Source of the DNA: Klebsiella ornithinolytica NBRC 105727 = ATCC 31898
Lineage (GTDB): Bacteria; Pseudomonadota; Gammaproteobacteria; Enterobacterales; Enterobacteriaceae
Length of the DNA stretch: 64,000 nucleotides
NCBI RefSeq assembly: GCF_001598295.1
Contig: NZ_BCYR01000002.1
Location: forward strand, 248,001 to 312,000
Direction: 5' to 3'
Numbering within the stretch: the stretch's first letter is position 1; every line of letters begins with the position of its first letter. A program made the translations under genes and the position numbers. Below, piece after piece: positions 1-9,680 of the stretch. The notes under the pieces were generated by a model. The model saw nothing but the letters and a program-made list of their open reading frames with translations, did not search any database and had not been told where the DNA came from.

Positions 1-169
1 TATACACGCGCTGCCAGAGTTCGTTATCCAGCGACTGCTGCTGTGTCTGCCGCAGCGCCTGCCGTTGCAGGGCAGGCAGAAAACGCGCTGCGCCCATCAG
101 TAAAATCGCGCCGATGGCCATTGAGATAAGCGTCTCGGCCAGCGAAAAACCCCGGGGGATCAGAGGCAC
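1..169 (-). CDS. ppdB: PpdB, prepilin-like protein (3' part beyond window)
   Basis: Only the N-terminal 56 codons lie in the window; the gene runs off the left edge. Translation from a GTG at 169 gives a type IV prepilin N-terminus: a short leader, then the GFSLAETLISMAIGAILLMG helix with the processing-site Gly-Phe and the Glu at mature position 5. The following text (AARFLPALQRQ) resembles E. coli PpdB, whose gene also follows ppdA. The start overlaps the end of ppdA by 10 bp, so the two are probably translationally coupled. Its role is inferred to be a minor pseudopilin; no function is firmly established for the family. Confidence 0.85.
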   Translation of the reverse strand, partial: MPLIPRGFSLAETLISMAIGAILLMGAARFLPALQRQALRQTQQQSLDNELWQRVY

Positions 170-627
170 GATGCGTTCTCCTCGTTGCGGCACAGGCGAA
201 TTCGCCCCCAGCCAGATACGATAATATTCCAGCTCCCCTCCGCGCTTTGCAGCCGGATATGCCCGGCCCAGGCGCTGTTACGCAACCCGTAAAAACCTAA
301 CCCCGGCGTGATGTGGCTGAGCGCCACTTCCGGCCAGCGCGGCCGCAGCATAAACGGCGTTGCTGTCGCACACTCAGCCAGCGCATCCTCGGCGCTCAGA
401 CACCAGCCGCCGCCGCTTTGCCCCACGCTCACCAGCCGGTTGCGGTTATGCCAGTTGGCGTCGTCGCGTAGCAGCACCAGATAGTCGCGTACCTGGCTGG
501 CGGTTTGCCATAAGCGCTGTTGCTGCTGCCAGCTCTGCCAGCCATACAGCCCCCCTGCGCTGAGGATAAGTACCAGCGTCAGCGTTATCAGGGTTTCAAT
601 CAGGGTGTAGCCACGTTGTCTGTTCAT
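160..627 (-). CDS. ppdA: PpdA, prepilin-like protein
   Basis: A 155-residue protein with a type IV prepilin leader: MNRQR followed by GYTLIETLITLTLVLILSAG, i.e. cleavage after Gly, then a hydrophobic N-terminal helix with Glu5. The ATG at 627 was chosen over an upstream in-frame ATG at 669 because it places the short basic leader correctly and matches the length of E. coli PpdA (about 156 residues). It lies directly downstream of thyA and upstream of ppdB, the same order as in E. coli (thyA-ppdA-ppdB-ygdB-ppdC-recC). Members are presumed minor pseudopilins processed by a prepilin peptidase at the inner membrane. Confidence 0.88.
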   Translation of the reverse strand: MNRQRGYTLIETLITLTLVLILSAGGLYGWQSWQQQQRLWQTASQVRDYLVLLRDDANWHNRNRLVSVGQSGGGWCLSAEDALAECATATPFMLRPRWPEVALSHITPGLGFYGLRNSAWAGHIRLQSAEGSWNIIVSGWGRIRLCRNEENASCL

Positions 628-1007
628 CCCGCGAGTATGGGGAAAAAACGGCGCGGAGACGACGGGCAAAATAGCCTTTCACGAGGCGTGTCGAAGCCAG
701 ACATCAGGTTTGCAGACGATTGCAGAAAATCAGGGAGCGTGTTTGCGCAGGCAAAAAAACCGGCGCCTCAGGTACGAATGCCGATCGTTTGAGGGGCGGC
801 TGACCGATCCGGCAAAGGTGTAAGAATCCGTCATCTCAAAGAGATTGCCGATTTTTATCCGGCGCTGTCAGGTTTTCAACACTTCTGCAGGCGAGCCTGT
901 CCTGGAGATTGTTGTTAAGCCGGGGATGTCGTTTTTACGCTGGTTTGCACGCAAGGGGTCATCGCGCCAACCACCGTTTACCGGCATCGCCCTGCCTGCG
1001 ATAAAGC
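628..1007. other. Intergenic region upstream of ppdA
   Basis: About 380 bp between the thyA terminator and ppdA. It should contain the ppdA promoter. I see no convincing coding frame, repeat or strong operator; a weak TTGCA-rich stretch near 705-720 could be a degenerate CRP-S (Sxy-dependent) site, as expected for competence-type pilin genes, but the match is too poor to call. Confidence 0.4.
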
Positions 1008-1042
1008 AAAAAAAATGCTGGTCACCTTTAAGTGACCAGCAT
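1008..1042 (-). terminator. Rho-independent terminator of thyA
   Basis: On the minus strand a perfect 11-bp stem (ATGCTGGTCAC with its complement, 1015-1042) around a 6-nt loop is followed by eight T residues (complement of the A run 1008-1015). It sits 54 bp after the thyA stop. Confidence 0.92.
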
Positions 1043-1095
1043 TAGCGCCTCAGGCACCGGTTTTTATCTCTCTACGACATCCTGTACCGGGCGAA

Positions 1096-1890
1096 TTAAA
1101 TCGCCACCGGCGCTTTAATGCCCGGATGCGGGTCATACCCTTCGATGTCGAAATCTTCAAAACGGTAGTCGAAAATCGACGCCGGTTTGCGTTTGATGAC
1201 CAGCTTCGGCAATGGACGCGGTTCACGGCTCAGCTGCAGATTCGTCTGTTCAAGGTGGTTGCTGTAGAGGTGAGTATCCCCACCGGTCCAGACAAAATCA
1301 CCGACTTCCAGATCGCACTGCTGGGCGACCATGTGCACCAGCAGCGCATAGCTGGCGATGTTAAACGGCAGGCCGAGGAACACATCGCAGGAACGCTGAT
1401 ACAGCTGGCAGGAGAGTTTGCCATCTGCGACGTAGAACTGGAAAAACGCGTGACACGGCGCCAGCGCCATTTTATCCAGCTCGCCCACGTTCCACGCCGA
1501 AACGATGATGCGACGTGAATCCGGGTCGTTTTTCAGCTGTTCCATCACGGTGCTGATCTGGTCGATATGGCGGCCGTCCGGCGCAGGCCAGGAACGCCAC
1601 TGTTTGCCGTAAACCGGCCCCAGATCGCCATTTTCATCTGCCCACTCGTCCCAGATAGTGACATTGTTTTCATGCAGATACGCGATGTTGGTGTCACCCT
1701 GGAGGAACCACAGCAGTTCATGGATGATGGAGCGTAAATGACAGCGCTTGGTCGTCACCAGCGGGAAGCCTTCCTGCAGGTTAAAACGCATCTGATGGCC
1801 GAAGATGGAGAGAGTGCCGGTACCGGTGCGGTCATTTTTTTGCGTGCCCTCGGCGAGCACTTTCTGCATCAAATCAAGATACTGTTTCAT
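1096..1890 (-). CDS. thyA: Thymidylate synthase
   Basis: 264 residues, the same length as E. coli ThyA. It methylates dUMP to dTMP with 5,10-methylenetetrahydrofolate in the cytoplasm. The catalytic cysteine lies in [12 protein letters not shown], and the phosphate-binding and folate regions [17 protein letters not shown] and the C-terminal KAPVAI are intact. It starts only 6 bp after the stop of lgt, which indicates co-transcription and likely translational coupling, as in E. coli. Confidence 0.99.
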   Translation of the reverse strand: MKQYLDLMQKVLAEGTQKNDRTGTGTLSIFGHQMRFNLQEGFPLVTTKRCHLRSIIHELLWFLQGDTNIAYLHENNVTIWDEWADENGDLGPVYGKQWRSWPAPDGRHIDQISTVMEQLKNDPDSRRIIVSAWNVGELDKMALAPCHAFFQFYVADGKLSCQLYQRSCDVFLGLPFNIASYALLVHMVAQQCDLEVGDFVWTGGDTHLYSNHLEQTNLQLSREPRPLPKLVIKRKPASIFDYRFEDFDIEGYDPHPGIKAPVAI

Positions 1891-1896
1891 GGTTCC

Positions 1897-2772
1897 TCAA
1901 GAAGTTTGTTGCTGCGGACGACGACGGTACGCCCAGACCATCATAATGATACCCGCAAGCACCATTGGGATCGAAAGAATCTGCCCCATGCTGATGTACT
2001 GTACCCATTCGCCGGTGAACTGCTGGTCTGGCTGGCGGAAGAATTCCACGATAATACGGAACAGGCCGTAGCCAATCAGGAACAGACCGGATACCGACCC
2101 GGTCGGGCGCGGTTTGCGGATAAACAGGTTCAGAATCAGGAACAGGACGACCCCTTCCAGCGCCAGTTCGTATAGCTGCGAAGCGTGACGCGGCAGTGCG
2201 CCGTAGGTATCAAACAGCGATTGCCATTCCGGATGAGACGGCAGCAGCGCCAGATCTTCCGCGCGCGAGCCGGGGAAAATCATCGAATAATGGAAGCTCG
2301 GGTCGACGCGTCCCCACAGTTCACCGTTGATAAAGTTGCCCAGACGCCCAGCCCCGAGGCCAAAGGGGATCAGCGGGGCGATAAAATCGGAGACCTGGAA
2401 AAAAGTGCGTTTGGTGCGTCTGGCAAAAATGATCATCACGAGGATGACGCCAATCAGGCCGCCGTGGAACGACATGCCGCCGTCCCAGACGCGGAACAGA
2501 TACAGCGGGTCCTGCAGGAAAACCGGCAGATTATAGAACAGGACGTAGCCGATGCGGCCACCGAGGAAAACGCCAAGGAACCCGGCATACAGCAGGTTTT
2601 CGACTTCGTTTTTGGTCCAGCCGCTGCCCGGACGGTTGGCCCGACGGGTGGCTAGCCACATCGCAAAAACAAACCCGACCAGATACATCATCCCGTACCA
2701 GTGGAGGGAGACCGGCCCAACGGAAAATATGACCGGATCAAAATCCGGAAAATGCAGGTAGCCACTATTCAT
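1897..2772 (-). CDS. lgt: Prolipoprotein diacylglyceryl transferase
   Basis: 291 residues, as in E. coli. An inner-membrane enzyme that transfers diacylglycerol from phosphatidylglycerol to the lipobox cysteine of prolipoproteins, the first step of lipoprotein maturation. The Lgt signature [14 protein letters not shown] and the conserved HGGLIG segment after GGMSF are present, with seven hydrophobic segments. It precedes thyA with a 6-bp gap. The 221-bp gap to ptsP upstream probably carries its promoter. Confidence 0.99.
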   Translation of the reverse strand: MNSGYLHFPDFDPVIFSVGPVSLHWYGMMYLVGFVFAMWLATRRANRPGSGWTKNEVENLLYAGFLGVFLGGRIGYVLFYNLPVFLQDPLYLFRVWDGGMSFHGGLIGVILVMIIFARRTKRTFFQVSDFIAPLIPFGLGAGRLGNFINGELWGRVDPSFHYSMIFPGSRAEDLALLPSHPEWQSLFDTYGALPRHASQLYELALEGVVLFLILNLFIRKPRPTGSVSGLFLIGYGLFRIIVEFFRQPDQQFTGEWVQYISMGQILSIPMVLAGIIMMVWAYRRRPQQQTS

Positions 2773-2953
2773 CTGTCACCATAAAGACTTGTTATTCCGC
2801 CGAAAGTGGACAGCGGTGATCATACACGCCCGACCTATACGGGTGCTCCAAGGGGGCGAATAATAGCATAAGGTTAATTCGCTGGCCGTGCCGTTGTTGT
2901 AAAAGATATGTATACGGATGCTAACGGCCGTCGCGCGGCAGGTTAATCGCGAC

Positions 2954-2986
2954 GCCCGGGGTACGGCCTCAAAGCCTTACCCGGGC
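2954..2986. repeat. REP-like inverted repeat after ptsP
   Basis: GCCCGGGGTA (2954-2963) pairs with TTACCCGGGC (2977-2986) around a GC-rich centre. The position just past the ptsP stop and the GCCCGGG arms suggest a REP-type palindrome or an mRNA-stabilising hairpin rather than a classical terminator, since no T run follows. Confidence 0.55.
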
Positions 2987-2993
2987 AGATGCA

Positions 2994-5240
2994 CTAGCGG
3001 CCGCCGCGGATCAAGCCGCCCAGACCGCGTCGCTCCATGAAGGCCGCCACCTGATGACGAACCTCGGTGGCCATCTGCGCTTCAAGGCTGCGACGCGACA
3101 GTTCCTGAGCTTCGGCAATATCGATCCGTCGCAGCAGGTATTTGACCCTCGCCACCGAACGACCGTTCATGGACAGATGGCGATAGCCAAGACCAATCAG
3201 GATCGTCACGCACATCGGATCGCCCGCCATTTCACCGCACAGCCGCAGATCAATACCGAAACGTTCGGCATCATGCGCAATCATCGCCAGCGCCCGCAGC
3301 ACCGCGGGATGCAGGCTGTCATACATGCTGGCAACCCGGGTGTTGTTGCGATCGACGGCGAGGATATACTGAGTCAGGTCATTGGTCCCTACCGAGATAA
3401 AATCGACGCGACTGGCGAGATTCGGCAGCATAAAGACCATCGAAGGCACTTCCAGCATCACGCCAAGACGCGGGCGAGGAATAGCGTAGCCAATCATCTC
3501 TTCGACTTCACGGCTGGCGCGATCGATCAGGCGACGCGCCTCATCGACCTCATCAAGACTGGTCACCATCGGCAGTAAAATACTCAGATTGCCGGTGGCG
3601 GCATTGGCACGCAGCATGGCGCGCACCTGGATGAGAAATATTTCCGGCTGATCGAGAGTAATGCGGATACCGCGCCAGCCGAGGCACGGGTTCTCTTCGC
3701 TGATCGGCATATACGGCAGCTGTTTATCGGCGCCGATATCCAGCGTACGCAGGGTCACGGGCTTTTCATTAAACATCTGCAGCATGCCCTGATACTGGGC
3801 GACCTGCTCCTCTTCCGACGGGAAACCGCTTTGCAGCATAAACGGGATTTCCGTGCGGTACAGGCCGATGCCGTCGATAAAGTTGCCGAGTTTTTCTTCA
3901 TGTTCCAGGCTCAGGCCAGCGTTCAGCATGACCTTCACCCGCTCGCCGCTTTTCAGCTCGGAAGTGTGTTCCAGATCGTCTTCCGCCAGCCGGCTGAGTT
4001 CGTTCTCTTCGCTGACCAGACGCTGATATTCTTGCAGCAGCGCCGGTTCCGGGTCGACCAGCAGTTCGCCGCGGTAGCCATCCACCACCAGCATGTGGCC
4101 GTGGAGCAGCGAAGGCTGAATATCGGCCCCCATAACCGTCGGGATCCCCAGCGCCCGCACCATAATGGCGGCATGGGAGTTCGCTGCGCCATCGCGGACG
4201 ACAACCCCCGCCAGCCTGTCCTGCGGAACTTCTGCCAGCGTCGTCGCTGACAGCTCGTCGGCCACCAGCACAATACGCGCCGGCCAGGTGTTAGGCCCCT
4301 GAATCGTATCATCGAGATGGAAAAGCAGACGCTGACCCAGCGTACGCAAATCGCCGGCCCGTTCTTTCAGGTACCCGTCGCTTAACGCGGCAAACTGTTC
4401 GGCGAACTTCTCGATGATCTTTTTCACCGCCCATTCTGCCACCGCGCCTTTGTCGACTTCGGCAAACAGCTCGCGACGCAGACGCGCGTCGGACAAGAGG
4501 TGTGAATAGAGATCGAAGATCGCCGAGGTCTCTTTTTGCGCCCCGGCGGCATAGCGCTTGCTGTAGCGTCGAAACTCGTTCGCCGCCTCTTCCAGCGCAC
4601 CGGTCAATCGTTCGCGTTCGGAAGCGGTATCAAGCGTTGATGCCTCATACACCTGCTCCATGAGCGGCAGACTGATGTCCATCCAGCCTTCGGCAATAGC
4701 CACCCCGGAGGAGGCGGGCAGCGCGCGAATACGCGTCTGTCGATACTGGCCAAACAGCGCGGTCAGCTGAGACTGGGAAAGAATAGCGGCCATTTGCGTC
4801 GCCAGGGTGACGAGAAACGACTCTTCGCTTTCATCAAACTGACGCAGCTCACGCTGCTGCACCACCAGCACACCAAGCAGCTGACGCCGCTGGATAATCG
4901 GGACGCCAAGAAAGGCGCGGAAGCGATCCTCTTTGACGGCAGGAATATATTTAAAGCTGGGGTGTTTTTGCGCATCGGCAAGGTTGATAGGCTCCGCAAG
5001 GCGCCCGACCAGGCCAACGAGGCCTTCGTCAAACGCGAGCGCGACGGTACGCCCGCGAGGTTTTTTCAGCCCGCGAGTGGCCATAAGGTAATAACATCGT
5101 CGGTCGTGATCGGCCAGGTAAACCGAACAAACTTCCGTTTCCATCGCTTTGCAGATATCGGTGACCAGGATATCCAGCGCCTCGTTTAAACGCGGCGCAC
5201 TCGCGACCTTCTCGACGATTTCTCGTAACCGAGTGAGCAT
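2994..5240 (-). CDS. ptsP: Phosphoenolpyruvate-protein phosphotransferase PtsP (enzyme I-Ntr)
   Basis: 748 residues, equal to E. coli PtsP. The first enzyme of the nitrogen-related PTS: it autophosphorylates from PEP and passes the phosphate to NPr (PtsO) and on to PtsN. An N-terminal GAF domain (about 1-165) is followed by the phosphohistidine swivelling domain (GAANSHAAIMVRALGIPTVMG, active His near 356) and the PEP-binding barrel (DLTQYILAVDRNN; LCGEMAGDP with the active Cys). It lies 12 bp downstream of rppH, so the two form an operon as in E. coli. Confidence 0.98.
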   Translation of the reverse strand: MLTRLREIVEKVASAPRLNEALDILVTDICKAMETEVCSVYLADHDRRCYYLMATRGLKKPRGRTVALAFDEGLVGLVGRLAEPINLADAQKHPSFKYIPAVKEDRFRAFLGVPIIQRRQLLGVLVVQQRELRQFDESEESFLVTLATQMAAILSQSQLTALFGQYRQTRIRALPASSGVAIAEGWMDISLPLMEQVYEASTLDTASERERLTGALEEAANEFRRYSKRYAAGAQKETSAIFDLYSHLLSDARLRRELFAEVDKGAVAEWAVKKIIEKFAEQFAALSDGYLKERAGDLRTLGQRLLFHLDDTIQGPNTWPARIVLVADELSATTLAEVPQDRLAGVVVRDGAANSHAAIMVRALGIPTVMGADIQPSLLHGHMLVVDGYRGELLVDPEPALLQEYQRLVSEENELSRLAEDDLEHTSELKSGERVKVMLNAGLSLEHEEKLGNFIDGIGLYRTEIPFMLQSGFPSEEEQVAQYQGMLQMFNEKPVTLRTLDIGADKQLPYMPISEENPCLGWRGIRITLDQPEIFLIQVRAMLRANAATGNLSILLPMVTSLDEVDEARRLIDRASREVEEMIGYAIPRPRLGVMLEVPSMVFMLPNLASRVDFISVGTNDLTQYILAVDRNNTRVASMYDSLHPAVLRALAMIAHDAERFGIDLRLCGEMAGDPMCVTILIGLGYRHLSMNGRSVARVKYLLRRIDIAEAQELSRRSLEAQMATEVRHQVAAFMERRGLGGLIRGGR

Positions 5241-5252
5241 AATATGCGTGGC

Positions 5253-5783
5253 TTAACCTCTTTTACGTCGATAAGCAGGCGCGCTTTGCGGTTTAGGTGC
5301 ACTTTCCGCCAGCGACATGGTCACGCTGGCAAACTCTTTCATCACCCGGCGGTACACGTCGCGCTTAAACGACACCACCTGACGAACCGGGTACCAGTAA
5401 CTTACCCAGCGCCAACCATCAAACTCAGGTGTACTACTGGTTTGCATATTGATTTCCGCATCGCTGCCGATCAACTGCAGGAGAAACCACTTCTGTTTCT
5501 GGCCGATACAAACCGGCTTTGTGTCCCAACGCACCAAACGTTTAGGCAACTTGTAACGCAGCCAGTTACGGGTTGAGGCCAGGATTCGCACATCTTTACG
5601 ACTTAACCCAACCTCTTCGAACAATTCCCGATACATTGCCTGCTCGGCTGATTCCCCTGGATTAATGCCCCCTTGCGGGAACTGCCACGAGTGCTGACCA
5701 TAGCGCCTGGCCCACATAACCTGGCCCTGGCGATTACAGATTACAATACCGACATTTGGGCGGTAGCCATCGTCATCAATCAC
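5253..5783 (-). CDS. rppH: RNA pyrophosphohydrolase RppH
   Basis: 176 residues, as in E. coli (also called NudH/YgdP). It removes pyrophosphate from the 5' end of triphosphorylated mRNAs and so starts RNase E-dependent decay. The Nudix box [23 protein letters not shown] fits G-x5-E-x7-RE-x2-EE-x-G; I give it here only as a motif around residues 38-60. The N-terminus [17 protein letters not shown] is typical. It heads an operon with ptsP (12-bp gap). Upstream is the long DnaA-box region shared with mutH. Confidence 0.98.
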   Translation of the reverse strand: MIDDDGYRPNVGIVICNRQGQVMWARRYGQHSWQFPQGGINPGESAEQAMYRELFEEVGLSRKDVRILASTRNWLRYKLPKRLVRWDTKPVCIGQKQKWFLLQLIGSDAEINMQTSSTPEFDGWRWVSYWYPVRQVVSFKRDVYRRVMKEFASVTMSLAESAPKPQSAPAYRRKRG

Positions 5784-6465
5784 CGGACTACCTCAAAATA
5801 ATCTTCAATGTGAATGATTGTTTCACACTCGCTGTAAACGGTAAACCACTCTGTTGTCACTGTGCGATCGAATAACATTTGAATAACTCACAGTAATCAG
5901 CAGAGTTATAAACAACGAAAGCGATCGAGACCCCATTTTATTCACTTTTTCTGTGGATAGAGTTGTGAAGAAGTATGGAATTACCCCGGGAAAACCCAGA
6001 GTAGTCCGAAGTGCTTACGAATAACATAATTTGATAATGGCATTATATTCATGATGTTAGCACATATATCTTTCAATAATTACAGTTAAACGTGATGATC
6101 ATCACATATGCGATCCTGGAACTGATGAAAGATCGAACAATGTCGATTTTATCCACAGATTATCCGAGTTCACTGGGCACATTTTGTCTAAAAATTCGAT
6201 TTTCGTCGCACGTCAAGGCTGTAAATGGAAACAGTAGTGCCGCTTTTCCCCAGTTATCCCATTTTTCTGTGGATAACATGGTGTAAGATCCTGTTCATTG
6301 ACAGTGACCAGTTCTGGAAAACCCGGTATCACTCTTTTCATAACGACAAAAAAATGAAAAAAAACCCATACGAATCATCAAATTGTCATAGTTACCCAGG
6401 AAAAGGTAAACTCTATCCACAACGCACTGAATTACAGTTCATTTTTTAACCAGAGGTTTTACCGT
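5784..6465. promoter_or_regulatory. DARS2 (DnaA-reactivating sequence) between rppH and mutH
   Basis: A 680-bp A+T-rich gap between divergent rppH and mutH. It holds two perfect DnaA boxes, TTATCCACA at 6149-6157 (+) and 6269-6277 (-), and two one-mismatch boxes, CTATCCACA at 5952-5960 (-) and 6413-6421 (+). In E. coli the DARS2 locus, which promotes ADP-to-ATP exchange on DnaA with help from IHF and Fis, lies in exactly this interval. The assignment rests on synteny plus the box cluster; I did not resolve IHF or Fis sites. The promoters of rppH and mutH must also lie here. Confidence 0.82.
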
Positions 6466-7161
6466 ATGCCCGCCATCGCGCCGTTAACGTCCCCACCGCA
6501 AACCCAGCAGCAGCTCCTGGCCCAGGCGCAGGGGCTGGCAGGCTACTCGCTGGGCGAGCTGGCGGCGCTGGCGGGGATTCCCATTCCTCGCGATTTAAAA
6601 CGCGATAAAGGATGGATCGGTATTCTGCTGGAGATTTGGCTGGGCGCCAGCGCCGGAAGTAAACCCGAGCAGGATTTCGCCGCGCTGGGCGTCGAGCTGA
6701 AGACCATTCCTGTCGATAGCCAGGGCCGTCCGCTGGAAACCACCTTTGTTTGCGTCGCCCCACTCACGGGTAACAGCGGCGTGACCTGGGAGAGCAGTCA
6801 CGTGCGCCATAAGCTCAAACGCGTCCTGTGGGTGCCGGTGGAAGGGGATCGCGCCATTCCGCTGGCGGAACGCCGCGTCGGCGCCCCGCTGCTGTGGAGC
6901 CCCAATGAAGAAGAGGATCGCCAGCTGCGAATGGACTGGGAGGAGCTGATGGATCTGATCGTGCTCGGCCAGGTGGAACGCATCACCGCCCGTCATGGCG
7001 AGGTGCTGCAGCTGCGCCCGAAAGCCGCCAACAGCAAAGCGTTAACCGAGGCGATTGGCGCCCGCGGTGAGCCGATTCTCACGCTGCCGCGCGGCTTCTA
7101 CCTGAAGAAGAATTTCACCGCCGCCCTGCTGGCCCGTCATTTTCTCCTCAGCCACGATTAA
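6466..7161 (+). CDS. mutH: DNA mismatch repair endonuclease MutH
   Basis: 231 residues (229 in E. coli). It nicks the unmethylated strand at hemimethylated GATC sites during MutS/MutL-directed repair. The PD-(D/E)xK-type active site is visible as Asp70, Glu77 and Lys79 in [12 protein letters not shown], matching E. coli numbering. A C-terminal extension [20 protein letters not shown] follows. It is divergent from rppH across DARS2 and is followed 63 bp later by ygdQ. Confidence 0.98.
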   Translation: MPAIAPLTSPPQTQQQLLAQAQGLAGYSLGELAALAGIPIPRDLKRDKGWIGILLEIWLGASAGSKPEQDFAALGVELKTIPVDSQGRPLETTFVCVAPLTGNSGVTWESSHVRHKLKRVLWVPVEGDRAIPLAERRVGAPLLWSPNEEEDRQLRMDWEELMDLIVLGQVERITARHGEVLQLRPKAANSKALTEAIGARGEPILTLPRGFYLKKNFTAALLARHFLLSHD

Positions 7162-7224
7162 TTTTTTGTTCTGCCTGCCAGGTTGCATATAATTGCGACT
7201 TTCTTTTTTGCAGGACTTTGAACA

Positions 7225-7938
7225 ATGTTATTTGCATGGATAACCGATCCCAACGCCTGGCTGGCGCTCGGTACGCTGACGCTGCTGGAGATCGTGCTGG
7301 GGATCGATAATATTATTTTTCTCTCTCTGGTTGTTGCCAAACTGCCCACCGCCCAGCGTGCTCACGCAAGACGTATCGGGTTGATGGGCGCGATGCTGAT
7401 GCGTCTGGGGCTGCTGGCCTCTATCGCCTGGGTCGTGAAGCTGACCAATCCGCTGTTTACCGTTTTCGACCATGCGATCTCGTTTCGCGATTTGATCTTA
7501 CTGCTCGGCGGTCTGTTCCTGATCTGGAAGGCGAGTAAAGAGATCCACGAGTCGATCGAGGGCGAAGAGGAAGGGCTGAAAACCAACGTCCATTCATTTA
7601 TGGGCGCCATCGTACAGATCATGGTGCTGGATATCATTTTCAGCCTCGACTCGGTCATTACCGCCGTTGGGCTGTCGGATCATCTGTTCATCATGATGGC
7701 TGCGGTGGTCATTGCCGTCGGCGTAATGATGTTCGCCGCCCGACCGATTGGCGACTTTGTTGACCGTCATCCATCGGTAAAAATGCTGGCCCTGTCGTTT
7801 CTGATTCTGGTCGGCTTTACCCTGATGCTGGAAAGCTTTGAGATACATATTCCGAAAGGCTACATCTACTTCGCGATGTTCTTTTCGATTGCCGTCGAAA
7901 GTCTTAACCTGCTGCGTAATAAAAAAAATCCGCTGTAA
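7225..7938 (+). CDS. ygdQ: TerC-family inner-membrane protein YgdQ
   Basis: 237 residues with about seven membrane helices. TerC-family features include the LEIVLGIDNIIFLSLV motif in the first helix and QIMVLDIIFSLDSVITAVG in the fourth, with the acidic residues in membrane segments thought to bind metal. Relatives (Alx, TerC, YkoY) are linked to manganese export or tellurite resistance; the substrate of YgdQ itself is not established. Position between mutH and ygdR matches E. coli. A strong terminator follows. Confidence 0.95.
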   Translation: MLFAWITDPNAWLALGTLTLLEIVLGIDNIIFLSLVVAKLPTAQRAHARRIGLMGAMLMRLGLLASIAWVVKLTNPLFTVFDHAISFRDLILLLGGLFLIWKASKEIHESIEGEEEGLKTNVHSFMGAIVQIMVLDIIFSLDSVITAVGLSDHLFIMMAAVVIAVGVMMFAARPIGDFVDRHPSVKMLALSFLILVGFTLMLESFEIHIPKGYIYFAMFFSIAVESLNLLRNKKNPL

Positions 7939-7948
7939 CCCACAAAAA

Positions 7949-7979
7949 TGCAGCCCAAACCTGGGCTGCAAACTTTTTT
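7949..7979 (+). terminator. Rho-independent terminator of ygdQ
   Basis: A 9-bp stem (TGCAGCCCA at 7949-7957 pairing with 7962-7970) with a 4-nt loop is followed by a run of six T (7974-7979), 11 bp past the ygdQ stop. Confidence 0.9.
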
Positions 7980-8061
7980 AAGACTTTACTGCTTTTTATG
8001 TCTCACAAATCAGGCTATTAATACACTGGTGTGAGGTGCGACCATTCAAGAGGTAATGACG

Positions 8062-8280
8062 ATGAAAAAATGGGCAGTATTGATTTCCGCCGTAGGACTG
8101 GCGTTCTCGGTTTCCGGTTGCAGCAGCGATTACGTGATGGCGACAAAAGACGGACGCATGATCCTGACCGATGGTAAGCCAGCCGTTGATGATGATACCG
8201 GCCTCATCAGTTACGAAGATCAGCAGGGCAATAAAATGCAGATCAACCGCGACGATGTCTCGCAGATTATTAAACGTTAA
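8062..8280 (+). CDS. ygdR: Small lipoprotein YgdR
   Basis: 72 residues from the ATG at 8062. This start is preferred over ATG at 8056 because it gives the E. coli-like [20 protein letters not shown] signal with the lipobox VSGC and an AGAGG-type ribosome site at a better distance. Lipid attachment is expected at the Cys of SGCSSDYVM; Ser-Asp after Cys is ambiguous for inner- versus outer-membrane sorting. The mature part is a YgdI/YgdR domain (DUF903) with unknown function. It lies between ygdQ and tas as in E. coli. Confidence 0.94.
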   Translation: MKKWAVLISAVGLAFSVSGCSSDYVMATKDGRMILTDGKPAVDDDTGLISYEDQQGNKMQINRDDVSQIIKR

Positions 8281-8515
8281 GACTTTTCGTCGGCCAGCCG
8301 CCTGCCAGCACTTGCCTGGCGAGGCCGCCTTCTCCGACAGCGAACCCTCTTATTAAAGAGTCGGGATCCTCTGAAACCTCCGCGGCATCGCGTCTTCGGA
8401 TTATGAAACCCCGGCTTTTTTGATTTTTTACTTCCTCTTTTTCTCCCCCTCTGCCATTTTGATACTCCTTTGTCGGGGGAACTCCTGACCTTGTTAATAA
8501 AAAAGGAAGCCGGCT

Positions 8516-9556
8516 ATGCAGTATCACCGTATCCCACACAGTTCTCTTGAAATCAGCACGCTCGGGCTGGGCACTATGACTTTTGGTGAGCAGAATAGCG
8601 AGGCCGACGCGCACGAACAGCTCGACTACGCTGTCAGCCAGGGCATTAACCTGATTGATGTCGCTGAAATGTATCCCGTACCACCGCGCCCGGAGACCCA
8701 GGGGCTGACGGAAACCTACGTCGGCAACTGGCTGGCGAAACGCGGCAATCGCGAAAAGCTGATTATCGCCTCTAAAGTCAGCGGCCCTGCGCGTAACAAC
8801 GACAGCAGCATTCGTCCGAACCATGCGCTGGATCGTAAAAACATCCGTGACGCGCTGCACGACAGCCTGAAGCGCCTGCAAACCGATTATCTCGATCTCT
8901 ACCAGGTTCACTGGCCGCAGCGCCCGACCAACTGCTTTGGCAAACTAGGCTATAGCTGGACCGACTCCACGCCGGTTGTCACCCTGCTGGATACGCTTGA
9001 AGCGCTCACCGAATTCCAGCGGGCCGGTAAAATCCGCTATATCGGCGTCTCCAACGAAACGGCCTTTGGCGTTATGCGTTATCTTCACCTGGCGGATAAA
9101 CACGACCTGCCGCGCATCGTCACCATCCAGAATCCCTACAGCCTGCTGAACCGCAGCTACGAAGTGGGTCTGGCGGAAGTCAGCCAGTATGAAGGCGTTG
9201 AGCTGCTGGCCTACTCCTGTCTGGCATTTGGCACCCTGACCGGCAAGTACCTTAACGGCGCAAAACCGGCCGGCGCGCGTAATACGCTCTTTAGCCGCTT
9301 CACGCGCTATAGCAGCGAGCAGTCGCAGAAAGCGGTAGCGGCCTATGTCGATATCGCCAGACGTCATAACCTCGACCCGGCGCAGATGGCGCTGGCCTTT
9401 GTCCGTCGTCAGCCGTTCGTCGCCAGCACCCTGCTGGGCGCCACCACGCTGGAGCAGCTTAAAACCAACGTGGAGAGCCTGCATCTTGAGCTGAGTGAAG
9501 CGGTATTAGCGGAAATTGAAGCGGTGCATCAGGTCTATACCTACCCGGCACCGTAA
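8516..9556 (+). CDS. tas: Aldo/keto reductase Tas
   Basis: 346 residues, the length of E. coli Tas. A cytoplasmic NADP(H)-dependent aldo/keto reductase of the AKR fold. The catalytic Asp-Tyr pair (INLIDVAEMYPVP), Lys (LIIASKVSG) and His (LYQVHWPQ) are present. The E. coli gene can suppress tyrosine auxotrophy of certain mutants; the natural substrate is unknown. A good GGAAG ribosome site precedes the ATG. It is convergent with lplT, separated by a REP-like repeat. Confidence 0.96.
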   Translation: MQYHRIPHSSLEISTLGLGTMTFGEQNSEADAHEQLDYAVSQGINLIDVAEMYPVPPRPETQGLTETYVGNWLAKRGNREKLIIASKVSGPARNNDSSIRPNHALDRKNIRDALHDSLKRLQTDYLDLYQVHWPQRPTNCFGKLGYSWTDSTPVVTLLDTLEALTEFQRAGKIRYIGVSNETAFGVMRYLHLADKHDLPRIVTIQNPYSLLNRSYEVGLAEVSQYEGVELLAYSCLAFGTLTGKYLNGAKPAGARNTLFSRFTRYSSEQSQKAVAAYVDIARRHNLDPAQMALAFVRRQPFVASTLLGATTLEQLKTNVESLHLELSEAVLAEIEAVHQVYTYPAP

Positions 9557-9566
9557 GCGTCGAACT

Positions 9567-9602
9567 CGCCCGGATAGCGGCTGACGCCTTATCCGGGTTA
9601 CC
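9567..9602. repeat. REP-like palindrome between tas and lplT
   Basis: CGCCCGGATA (9567-9576) pairs with TTATCCGGG around GCGGCTGACGCC; the segment GACGCCTTATCCGG matches the conserved core of enterobacterial REP sequences. It lies between convergent genes, the usual site of such elements. Confidence 0.7.
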
Positions 9603-9680
9603 ACAGAGACGAAGCCATCGCCCGGCTGGCCTGATGCGAGCCGGGGATCCGCAGGTGACGCCGTAAACGGCCGACGCGAG

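Noticed and set aside
705-720. Possible CRP-S (Sxy) site before ppdA
   Set aside because: The TTGCA repeats do not have the TGCGA-N6-TCGCA form or spacing.
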